Shown here: one piece after another, positions 1 through 5,201 of the stretch
Layout of the letters: the number at the start of each line of letters is the position of its first letter
Position numbering within the stretch: the first letter of the stretch is position 1
Assembly (NCBI GenBank): GCA_943325355.2
Contig: CALPPA020000157.1
Location: 1-5,201, forward strand
Source of the DNA: Klebsiella pneumoniae
GTDB lineage: Bacteria; Bacteroidota; Bacteroidia; Flavobacteriales; Flavobacteriaceae
Direction: 5' to 3'
DNA: 5,201 nucleotides
Program-made: the position numbers and the translations under genes
The notes under the pieces: generated by a model
Told to the model about the DNA's origin: nothing
The model's database searches: none
What the model saw: the letters and a program-made list of their open reading frames with translations, nothing else

Positions 1-48
1 GATTGTGGATTGAGAAAGCATAATTACTAAAAAAATCATAAATTTTTT

Positions 49-77
49 AAGGAGTTGAAAGAAATCAACTCCTTTTT
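49..77 (+). terminator. Rho-independent terminator of an upstream gene
   Basis: A perfect 10-bp stem pairs AAGGAGTTGA (49-58) with TCAACTCCTT (65-74) around a six-base loop, AAGAAA. The descending arm runs into five T residues (73-77). This is a classic intrinsic terminator reading left to right. It closes a transcript that began outside the window and separates it from the acyl-CoA synthetase gene. Confidence 0.85.
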
Positions 78-110
78 CATTAATATTATTATTTAAATTA
101 CAATTTTTAC

Positions 111-117
111 TAATTTG
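111..117 (+). promoter_or_regulatory. Possible -7 promoter element for the acyl-CoA synthetase gene
   Basis: TAATTTG resembles the Bacteroidota -7 element TAnnTTTG but is one base short between TA and TTTG. No TTG is visible at the expected -33 distance in the AT-rich stretch upstream. Support comes from position: it lies between the upstream terminator and the start codon and would give a short A-rich leader of roughly 15-20 bases. The match is weak on sequence alone. Confidence 0.35.
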
Positions 118-140
118 CGTCAAATTAACACAAACAAAAA

Positions 141-1913
141 ATGTCTACAATCACACGATTATTTGATTTTCCGTATTACCAATTAGAGCATTACAACATT
201 CCGGATGCATTGGTAACCAAGTATAATGGGGTTTGGGTAAAAACTTCAACTGAAGAATACATTGCCAAAGCCAATGCTATTTCAAGAGCATTATTGCGAA
301 TGGGAGTCAATAAAAATGATAAAATTGCTATTATTTCAAGTAATAATAGAACCGAGTGGCATATAATGGATATTGGAATTCTTCAAACTGGTGCCCAAAA
401 TGTTCCAATATATCCTACTATTTCTGAAAATGATTATGAATATATTTTAAATCATTCTGAGGCCAAATTTTGTATTGTTTCTGATAATGAGGTTTTGGCT
501 AAACTTAATGTTATAAAACACAATGTTCCCAACCTGAAAGAAATATACTCTTTTAATGAAATAAATGGTTGCAAAAACTGGAATGAATTGCTTGTTTTAG
601 GCAATGACCCCTCTAACCAAGAGGAAGTTGAAAATAGAAAAAGCAATGTAAAACCCCAAGAGTTAGCTACTATAATTTACACATCTGGAACTACTGGACA
701 ACCAAAAGGGGTTATGCTTTCTCACAACAATATCGTTTCTAATGTTTTAGATTCTGCTGATAGAATTCCTTTTGCAGCTGGAAAAAGTCGTGCTTTAAGT
801 TTTTTACCCATCTGCCACATTTATGAACGAATGGTTACCTATATATACCAATTTATGGGTTGCTCTATTTATTTTGGCGAATCTCTAGAAAAAATTTCAG
901 AGAATATAAAAGAAGTGCAGCCAACCGTAATGACTGGTGTTCCTCGATTAATTGAAAAAGTGTATGATAAAATAATTGCAAAAGGTGCAGAACTTAAAGG
1001 AATTAAGAAAAAACTATTCTTTTGGGCTGTTGAAATAGGTTTGCAATATGAACCAAATGGAGGTAACGGATTTGTGTATAATTTACAACTAAAGTTAGCT
1101 AGAAAATTAATTTTCAGCAAATGGAAAGCAGGGCTTGGTGGAAGATTAAACTTGATTGTAAACGGAAGTGCTGCTTTGCAACCCCGATTGGCTCGGATAT
1201 TTGCTGCTGCAGAGATTCCTGTTATGGAAGGCTATGGTTTAACTGAAACTTCACCAGTGATTTCAGTAAATGATCAAAGAAATAACGGATTCAAAATTGG
1301 AACTGCTGGTCGAATTATAAAAAATGTCGAAATTAAAATTGCTGCTGATGGTGAAATTCTATGCAAAGGACCTAATGTTATGTTGGGCTACTATAAGGAC
1401 GAAAAACTGACAAATGAAGCTATAATTGATGGCTATTTTCATACTGGCGACATTGGAGAAGTGGACAGTGATAATTTTCTTAAAATTACGGATCGAAAGA
1501 AAGAAATGTTTAAAACATCTGGTGGTAAATATATTTCGCCTCAATTATTAGAAAATGCTATGAAACAATCCCGTTTTATAGAACAAATTATGGTTATTGG
1601 TGATGGCCAAAAAATGCCAGCTGCTTTCATTCAACCCAACTTTGAATTTATAAAAGAATGGGAAAGACTTCACGGAATAACGGTTGGCAAAACCAATATA
1701 GAAATTATTTCAAATCCTAAAGTGATCGATCGTATTCAAGACGAAGTGGATATATTAAATGAAAAATTTGGGAACTGGGAAAAAATCAAGCGTTTCGAAT
1801 TAACTCCAGATGTCTGGTCCATAGATGGAGGTCACCTTACTCCGACTATGAAACTAAAACGTAAAATTGTAATGGAAAAATACATTGATTTATTCCATAA
1901 AATTTATGGTTAA
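141..1913 (+). CDS. Long-chain acyl-CoA synthetase (long-chain fatty acid--CoA ligase)
   Basis: This 590-residue adenylate-forming enzyme activates free fatty acids with ATP and CoA to acyl-CoA, the entry step for beta-oxidation and lipid synthesis. It acts in the cytoplasm or at the inner face of the membrane. The phosphate-binding motif YTSGTTGQPKG is at residues 180-190. YGLTETSP begins at 365, HTGD is at 434-437 with its ribose-binding Asp437, and the hinge region DRKKEMFKTSGGK is at 451-463. The C-terminal LTPTMKLKR motif supplies the likely catalytic Lys571. The long form and these motifs fit the long-chain (FadD/FAA-like) group better than acetyl-CoA synthetase, though chain length cannot be read from sequence. 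An in-frame stop at 126-128 rules out an upstream extension, and the start codon follows an A-rich leader, as is usual in this phylum. The gene appears intact. It lies upstream of a beta-oxidation regulator and dehydrogenase but in a separate transcription unit. Confidence 0.93.
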   Translation: MSTITRLFDFPYYQLEHYNIPDALVTKYNGVWVKTSTEEYIAKANAISRALLRMGVNKNDKIAIISSNNRTEWHIMDIGILQTGAQNVPIYPTISENDYEYILNHSEAKFCIVSDNEVLAKLNVIKHNVPNLKEIYSFNEINGCKNWNELLVLGNDPSNQEEVENRKSNVKPQELATIIYTSGTTGQPKGVMLSHNNIVSNVLDSADRIPFAAGKSRALSFLPICHIYERMVTYIYQFMGCSIYFGESLEKISENIKEVQPTVMTGVPRLIEKVYDKIIAKGAELKGIKKKLFFWAVEIGLQYEPNGGNGFVYNLQLKLARKLIFSKWKAGLGGRLNLIVNGSAALQPRLARIFAAAEIPVMEGYGLTETSPVISVNDQRNNGFKIGTAGRIIKNVEIKIAADGEILCKGPNVMLGYYKDEKLTNEAIIDGYFHTGDIGEVDSDNFLKITDRKKEMFKTSGGKYISPQLLENAMKQSRFIEQIMVIGDGQKMPAAFIQPNFEFIKEWERLHGITVGKTNIEIISNPKVIDRIQDEVDILNEKFGNWEKIKRFELTPDVWSIDGGHLTPTMKLKRKIVMEKYIDLFHKIYG

Positions 1914-1981
1914 ATGTCAATGATAAATTACCAATAAAAAAAAACATAAAACGTTTAGAGTTAAAAATTAAATATTTAATT

Positions 1982-2038
1982 ATGAAAACCAAAAGGTTAG
2001 TTATCTTATTATTGAGTATTATTTTTTTTAACGGTTGC
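1982..2038 (+). other. Lipoprotein signal peptide ending at Cys19
   Basis: The first 19 codons of the peptidase gene encode two Lys and an Arg in the n-region, an uninterrupted hydrophobic core (LVILLLSIIFF) and then N-G-C. Signal peptidase II would cleave before Cys19, which would then be lipidated. The Gly at -1 fits well; Phe at -3 and Asn at -2 are tolerated variants rather than consensus. The following residues K-E-N-P-D loosely recall the short charged export signals that send some Bacteroidota lipoproteins to the cell surface, but the match is not strong. Confidence 0.7.
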
Positions 2039-3028
2039 AAAGAAAATCCAGATAATGCAATAAAAGCAAATTATCTTGACTTTTCTAAACGTGACGATCA
2101 ATTTACAGGAGGAATTAAAATGATTCCCATCTCGACTCCTATTGGTAAGTTCAAGGTTTGGACAAAAACTGTTGGTAACAATCCCAAAATAAAGGTCCTG
2201 TTGCTTCACGGTGGACCTGGTGGAACCCACGAGTTTTTCGAAAGTTTTGACGGTTATTTTCCACAAGAAAGTATTGAATATATTTATTATGACCAATTGG
2301 GTTCGTATTATAGCGATCAACCCACCGACAAGAGTCTTTGGACCAACGAACGATTTATAGAAGAAGTAGAACAAGTGCGAAAAGCATTGAAATTAAACAA
2401 TACAAATTTTTATTTGTTAGGACAATCTTGGGGTGGAATTCTAGCAATGGAATATGCTCTCAAATATCAAAAAAACTTAAAAGGTTTAATCATTTCTAAT
2501 ATGATGGCAAGTGCTCCAGCGTATAATAAATATGCCGAAGATGTTCTTGGTCCACAACTTGACCCTAAAGTATTTGCCCAAATCAAAGAATTCGAAAAAA
2601 ACAAAGAGTACTCCAATCCAAAATATATGGAATTGTTGTTAAACAATTATTACACAGAACATATCCTAAGATTTCCCGTAGCACAATGGCCAGAATCAAT
2701 AAACAGAGCGTTCAAACATTTGAATCCAAACGTGTATGTTTATATGCAAGGTCCAAGTGAGTTTGGCATCACGGGTGATGCTTCTTTAAAAGATTGGGAT
2801 ATTACTTCTAAATTAAAAACATTGACGGTTCCTACTTTAGCCATTGGTTCAAAATACGATACTATGGATCCCGAACACATGAAATGGATTTCAAAGGAAG
2901 TGAAAAACGGCCAGTTTTTATTCTGCCCTAACGGAAGCCATTTGTCTCAATATGATGATCAAGAACATTACTTTCCTGGCATTATTCAATTCCTACGTGA
3001 TGTAGATAATGGTAATTTCTCGAAATAG
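1982..3028 (+). CDS. Proline iminopeptidase-family alpha/beta hydrolase, probable lipoprotein
   Basis: This 348-residue alpha/beta-hydrolase resembles peptidase family S33 (prolyl aminopeptidase, which removes N-terminal proline from peptides). The oxyanion motif HGGPGG is at residues 76-81. The nucleophile elbow GQSWGG (147-152) places catalytic Ser149. Asp293 in GSKYD and His320 in NGSH complete the triad. The start MKTKR followed by a hydrophobic stretch to residue 16 and Cys19 (FFNGC) looks like a lipoprotein signal peptide, although Phe and Asn at -3 and -2 are not the textbook lipobox. Residues after the Cys (KENPDN) are charged. This suggests an envelope location, unlike the usual cytosolic enzymes of the family. 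The 68-base gap from the synthetase gene has no terminator, so read-through is possible, but no functional link is evident. Related S33 members cleave other esters and amides, so the substrate is inferred from the family. Confidence 0.85.
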   Translation: MKTKRLVILLLSIIFFNGCKENPDNAIKANYLDFSKRDDQFTGGIKMIPISTPIGKFKVWTKTVGNNPKIKVLLLHGGPGGTHEFFESFDGYFPQESIEYIYYDQLGSYYSDQPTDKSLWTNERFIEEVEQVRKALKLNNTNFYLLGQSWGGILAMEYALKYQKNLKGLIISNMMASAPAYNKYAEDVLGPQLDPKVFAQIKEFEKNKEYSNPKYMELLLNNYYTEHILRFPVAQWPESINRAFKHLNPNVYVYMQGPSEFGITGDASLKDWDITSKLKTLTVPTLAIGSKYDTMDPEHMKWISKEVKNGQFLFCPNGSHLSQYDDQEHYFPGIIQFLRDVDNGNFSK

Positions 3029-3043
3029 ACTTAAATAACTACT

Positions 3044-3087
3044 TTATTAACATTATTAACAATCTAATAGTATAAATAGTTAATAAT
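3044..3087. repeat. TTATTAAC repeat cluster: two direct copies and one inverted copy
   Basis: The 9-mer TTATTAACA occurs twice in perfect tandem (3044-3052 and 3053-3061). Its reverse complement GTTAATAA follows at 3079-3086. The second copy and the inverted copy form a 9-bp inverted repeat (3052-3060 with 3079-3087) around 18 bases. It lies between the peptidase stop codon and the promoter of the membrane-protein gene. It could be a weak AT-rich hairpin that ends the upstream transcript, or a protein-binding site. A base composition this skewed also makes chance copies fairly likely. Confidence 0.45.
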
Positions 3088-3104
3088 TTTAACATTTGTT
3101 TAGC

Positions 3105-3132
3105 TTGTGAAATCATATATTTAATACTTTTA
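3105..3132 (+). promoter_or_regulatory. Probable Bacteroidota-type promoter for the membrane-protein gene
   Basis: TTG at 3105-3107 and TACTTTTA at 3125-3132 are separated by 17 bases. This approximates the Bacteroidota sigma-factor pattern TTG / TAnnTTTG, with one mismatch (A for the final G) in the -7 element. Transcription would start near 3138-3140 and give a leader of about 20-25 bases. Together with the terminator after the gene, this makes 3162-3560 look like its own transcription unit. Confidence 0.5.
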
Positions 3133-3161
3133 CCCAATAAACCAATTAAAACCATTAAATT

Positions 3162-3560
3162 ATGAATGCAAAAAATTTTTTAGTTTCAGGGGTTGTGGGA
3201 GGTATTGTAAACTTTCTATTAGGATGGCTGTTTTACGGAATTCTTTTTGAAAGTCAATTTCCCGTAAAAGAGGGAGAAGTAATGAATCTGACTATGATTG
3301 CTTTAGCCTGTTTAGTCGGAGGATTATTTATTGCATATATTTTTACGAAATGGGCACATATTTCAAATTGGAAAACAGGATTACAAGCCGGAGCGGTAAT
3401 CGGTTTGTTTCTAGCATTGTATTATGATTTTTATTATAATGCAATAAAAGCTACCGCTGATATTGATTGGCAAACGATGGGATTAGATATTGTTCTTACA
3501 ATTGTTATGACTGCATTAACTGGAGCTGTTATTGCAATTATTATTGATAAAATGAAATAG
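3162..3560 (+). CDS. Uncharacterised small membrane protein with four predicted helices
   Basis: This 132-residue protein is mostly hydrophobic, with four clear membrane segments at about residues 7-29, 43-62, 72-92 and 106-128. The first segment is glycine-rich (SGVVGGIVNFLLGWLFYG). A short polar loop (about 30-42, with FPVKEGE) follows. A conserved-looking KWAHISNWKTG stretch (63-73) links helices 2 and 3, and helix 3 ends in an aromatic run (LYYDFYYN, 86-93). The protein closes with the charged DKMK. There is no signal peptide cleavage site, catalytic motif or known transporter signature, so I assign no function. The length and layout recall small conserved hypothetical membrane proteins of flavobacteria and perhaps the DUF1761 group, but that is from memory of style only. 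Its own promoter and strong terminator suggest independent expression. Confidence 0.8.
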   Translation: MNAKNFLVSGVVGGIVNFLLGWLFYGILFESQFPVKEGEVMNLTMIALACLVGGLFIAYIFTKWAHISNWKTGLQAGAVIGLFLALYYDFYYNAIKATADIDWQTMGLDIVLTIVMTALTGAVIAIIIDKMK

Positions 3561-3582
3561 AGATTTAATATGTACATTCTAG

Positions 3583-3611
3583 AACTCCTCAAGAAATTGA
3601 GGAGTTTTTTT
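3583..3611 (+). terminator. Strong Rho-independent terminator after the membrane-protein gene
   Basis: A perfect 10-bp stem pairs AACTCCTCAA (3583-3592) with TTGAGGAGTT (3597-3606). It is closed by a GAAA tetraloop of the stable GNRA class and followed by a T run covering 3605-3611. It begins 23 bases after the stop codon of the membrane-protein gene. The other strand lacks a T run, so it should work only left to right. It separates this gene from the regulator and dehydrogenase unit downstream. Confidence 0.92.
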
Positions 3612-3646
3612 ATGCTAATAAAATAATATTAAAAATAATTTAAATT

Positions 3647-3664
3647 TATTATGCGTGCATAGTA
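3647..3664. promoter_or_regulatory. Candidate MarR operator (imperfect palindrome)
   Basis: TATTATGC (3647-3654), a GT spacer and GCATAGTA (3657-3664) form an 18-base inverted repeat that matches at seven of eight paired positions. The inner TATGC-GT-GCATA is perfect. Size and symmetry suit a MarR dimer. It ends eight bases before the -7 element at 3673-3680, so it covers the -33 region, and it lies about 50 bases upstream of the MarR gene itself. Binding here would block RNA polymerase and allow the regulator to control its own operon. This is inference from position and symmetry. Confidence 0.55.
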
Positions 3665-3672
3665 TTTTTTAT

Positions 3673-3680
3673 TACATTTG
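3673..3680 (+). promoter_or_regulatory. -7 promoter element for the marR-fadN operon
   Basis: TACATTTG matches the Bacteroidota -7 consensus TAnnTTTG at every defined position. No TTG is seen 17-23 bases upstream, where the candidate operator sits instead. The predicted transcription start near 3686-3688 gives a leader of about 30 bases before the regulator's start codon. It is the only good promoter match between the terminator at 3583-3611 and the start codon, and none is seen before the dehydrogenase gene. Confidence 0.65.
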
Positions 3681-3716
3681 ATAACGTTTTCGTAAAAAAA
3701 AGATTCAAATAAATAT

Positions 3717-4154
3717 ATGAAAGACAAAACTATAGATTACATACTGCGTGCGACTTGGCAAGCGGTTGCCAGAATGTACAACGATGAAGCTTCAAATTAC
3801 GGCGCTACAATGGCTACAGGATTTACTCTGCTAAGTATTGACAAAGAAGGAGGAACTCCATCTACAGCATTAGGGCCAAAAATGGGAATGGAAGCCACAA
3901 GTTTGACCAGAACATTGAAGTCTATGGAAGAAAAAGGATTAATCATCCGAAAAAAAAATCCTGATGATGGCCGTGGTGTTTTAATTTATTTAACTGAATT
4001 CGGAAAACAAAAAAGAGAATTGTCAAAAAATACGGTACTCAAATTTAATGAAGCCGTTAAACAAAATGTGTCATCTGAAAAACTCCAACATTTTATGGAA
4101 GTGTCTGAAACCATCAACGAATTAATTTCAGAAAAGAAAATATTCAATATCTAA
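3717..4154 (+). CDS. MarR-family transcriptional regulator, probable fatty-acid degradation regulator
   Basis: This 145-residue protein has the MarR winged helix-turn-helix layout. The N-terminal dimerisation helix is at about residues 4-27. The helix-turn-helix spans about 34-75, with recognition helix MEATSLTRTLKSMEEKGLI (58-76). The beta-wing carries the family hallmark Asp-Gly-Arg followed by a hydrophobic strand (D84-G85-R86, then VLIYLT to residue 93). C-terminal helices from about 96 to 140 complete the dimer interface. MarR proteins are usually dimeric repressors released by small ligands. The next gene starts 22 bases downstream with no promoter of its own, so the two are almost certainly cotranscribed. 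This points to control of beta-oxidation, with a fatty acid or acyl-CoA as the plausible ligand. The family call is firm; the regulon and ligand are inference from context. Confidence 0.9.
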   Translation: MKDKTIDYILRATWQAVARMYNDEASNYGATMATGFTLLSIDKEGGTPSTALGPKMGMEATSLTRTLKSMEEKGLIIRKKNPDDGRGVLIYLTEFGKQKRELSKNTVLKFNEAVKQNVSSEKLQHFMEVSETINELISEKKIFNI

Positions 4155-4176
4155 AATTTATAATTCAAAATAAAAA

Positions 4177-5201
4177 ATGAAAAGAGCTATTAAAAAAGTT
4201 GCAGTAATCGGATCCGGAATTATGGGTTCAGGAATTGCTTGTCATTTTGCCAACATTGGGGTCGAAGTCCTGCTTTTAGATATTGCTCCAAGTGAACTCA
4301 CTGATGCAGAAGCCAAGAAAGGATTGACTCTCGAAAGTAAAATAGTTCGCAACCGCTTGGTCAACGAACATTTCCAAAATGCTTTAAAATCAAAGCCCTC
4401 ACCTATTTATCACCAAAAATTCGCTAGTAGAATTACAACTGGAAATACAACAGATGATTTGGCAAAAATTGCTGACGTAGATTGGATTATCGAAGTTGTG
4501 GTAGAGCGTTTGGACATCAAAAAAATGGTATTTGAACAAATCGAAAAATACCGTAAACCAGGAACATTGATTACTTCAAACACTTCAGGAATTCCTATTC
4601 ATTTTATGTGCGAAGGAAGAAGCGAAGATTTCCAAAAACACTTCTGTGGAACGCACTTTTTTAACCCTGCACGTTACTTAAAATTATTCGAAATTATTCC
4701 TGGTCCACAAACTTCAACCGAGGTTTTGGACTTCCTTACTATATATGGAGAGAAATTCTTGGGCAAAACTTCGGTTGTGGCCAAAGATACTCCGGCTTTT
4801 ATTGGAAACCGAATTGGAATTTACGGTATCCAAAGTTTATTTCATTTGGTCAAAGAATTGGGATTAACTATTGAAGAAGTGGATAAATTAACCGGACCAG
4901 TCATAGGAAGACCAAAATCGGCGACTTTCAGGACGGTCGATGTAGTCGGTTTGGATACTTTGGTTCACGTTGCCAACGGAATTTATGATAATTGCCCAAA
5001 CGACGAACAACACGAATTATTCAAATTACCGAATTTCATCAACAAAATGATGGAAAATAAATGGTTGGGAAGCAAAACAGGTCAAGGTTTTTACAAAAAA
5101 GAAGGACGAGATATTCTTTCTTTAGATTTAGATACTTTGGAATATCGTGCTGCTAAAAAAGCTTCATTTGCTACATTGGAACTCACAAAAACCATCGATA
5201 A
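4177..5201 (+). CDS. fadN: 3-hydroxyacyl-CoA dehydrogenase, FadN type (3' end outside window)
   Basis: The first 341 codons of a beta-oxidation enzyme that oxidises L-3-hydroxyacyl-CoA to 3-ketoacyl-CoA with NAD+ are present; the reading frame is still open at the window edge. The start MKRAIKKVAVIG leads straight into the Rossmann motif GSGIMG (residues 12-17), and Asp35 ends the second strand, which suits NAD rather than NADP. Active-site residues are visible: Ser137 in SNTS, His160 in HFFNP, Glu172 twelve residues later and Asn211 in GNRI. RPKSATFRTVDVVGLDT (246-262) and GSKTGQGFYKK (298-308) mark the C-terminal dehydrogenase domain. Because the dehydrogenase is at the N-terminus, the protein resembles Bacillus FadN, where an enoyl-CoA hydratase domain follows, rather than FadB, which has the reverse order. 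About 800 residues would then be expected. A stand-alone dehydrogenase normally stops near 300, and this frame continues past that, which supports the two-domain form. Confidence 0.9.
   Translation, partial: MKRAIKKVAVIGSGIMGSGIACHFANIGVEVLLLDIAPSELTDAEAKKGLTLESKIVRNRLVNEHFQNALKSKPSPIYHQKFASRITTGNTTDDLAKIADVDWIIEVVVERLDIKKMVFEQIEKYRKPGTLITSNTSGIPIHFMCEGRSEDFQKHFCGTHFFNPARYLKLFEIIPGPQTSTEVLDFLTIYGEKFLGKTSVVAKDTPAFIGNRIGIYGIQSLFHLVKELGLTIEEVDKLTGPVIGRPKSATFRTVDVVGLDTLVHVANGIYDNCPNDEQHELFKLPNFINKMMENKWLGSKTGQGFYKKEGRDILSLDLDTLEYRAAKKASFATLELTKTID

Noticed and set aside
1..30. Possible C-terminal tail of an upstream gene: one frame ends with a stop at 28-30 (DCGLRKHNY), another with a stop at 21-23 (LWIEKA).
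   Set aside because: A gene very likely ends here because a terminator follows, but nine or fewer codons cannot decide the frame or the product.
869..1120. Minus-strand open frames of 61-83 codons inside the acyl-CoA synthetase gene (also at 452-646 and 1359-1544).
   Set aside because: They lie opposite a conserved coding sequence, and their translations look like shadows of it, with no recognisable features.
1846..2040. A 64-codon minus-strand open frame across the synthetase-peptidase gap.
   Set aside because: It overlaps both flanking genes, is low-complexity and hydrophobic from AT-rich DNA, and has no supporting signals.
2009..2374. A 121-codon open frame on the minus strand inside the peptidase gene.
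   Set aside because: It is fully antisense to a gene with an intact catalytic triad. Its translation shows no domain, and it has no promoter-like signal.
49..3611. Resemblance between the two terminators (both use an AACTCC/GGAGTT stem and an A-rich loop containing AGAAA).
   Set aside because: Terminator stems of this kind recur by convergence in AT-rich flavobacterial DNA. The flanking sequences do not match, so a shared mobile repeat is not supported.
3684..3693. ACG-TTTT-CGT small inverted repeat in the marR leader.
   Set aside because: Three-base arms are too short to support a hairpin or operator, and the flanking bases do not extend the symmetry.

Overview
The window looks like chromosomal DNA from a member of the Bacteroidota, most likely a Flavobacterium-type flavobacterium. 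It is strongly AT-rich. Start codons are preceded by A-rich leaders with no Shine-Dalgarno sequence. Two intergenic regions carry matches to the Bacteroidota promoter signal (TAnnTTTG at -7, TTG near -33), and the protein sequences read as flavobacterial. This assignment is inference from composition, signals and protein style; no database search was run.

All five genes lie on the + strand. Positions 1-48 hold at most the last few codons of an upstream gene, closed by a terminator hairpin at 49-77. A long-chain acyl-CoA synthetase follows at 141-1913. After a 68-base gap with no terminator comes a proline iminopeptidase-like alpha/beta hydrolase with a lipoprotein signal (1982-3028). A 133-base gap carries a TTATTAAC repeat cluster and a probable promoter. 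It leads into an uncharacterised four-helix membrane protein (3162-3560) that ends at a strong terminator (3583-3611). A 156-base gap then carries a good promoter match and a near-palindrome. It precedes a MarR-family regulator (3717-4154), which is followed after only 22 bases by a 3-hydroxyacyl-CoA dehydrogenase of the FadN type. That last gene is cut by the window edge at 5201.

The theme is fatty-acid use. The synthetase activates fatty acids to acyl-CoA. The MarR-fadN pair looks like the start of a beta-oxidation operon, with thiolase and acyl-CoA dehydrogenase genes expected just beyond the edge. The near-palindrome overlapping the promoter of the MarR gene is the best candidate for the site through which the regulator controls itself and the pathway. 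The peptidase and the small membrane protein have no obvious link to this theme.

Most of the window is ordinary core metabolism. I see no mobile element, CRISPR array, RNA gene or clearly new system. The points most worth checking are the MarR operator, the surface-lipoprotein possibility for the peptidase, and the unexplained membrane protein in its own transcription unit.
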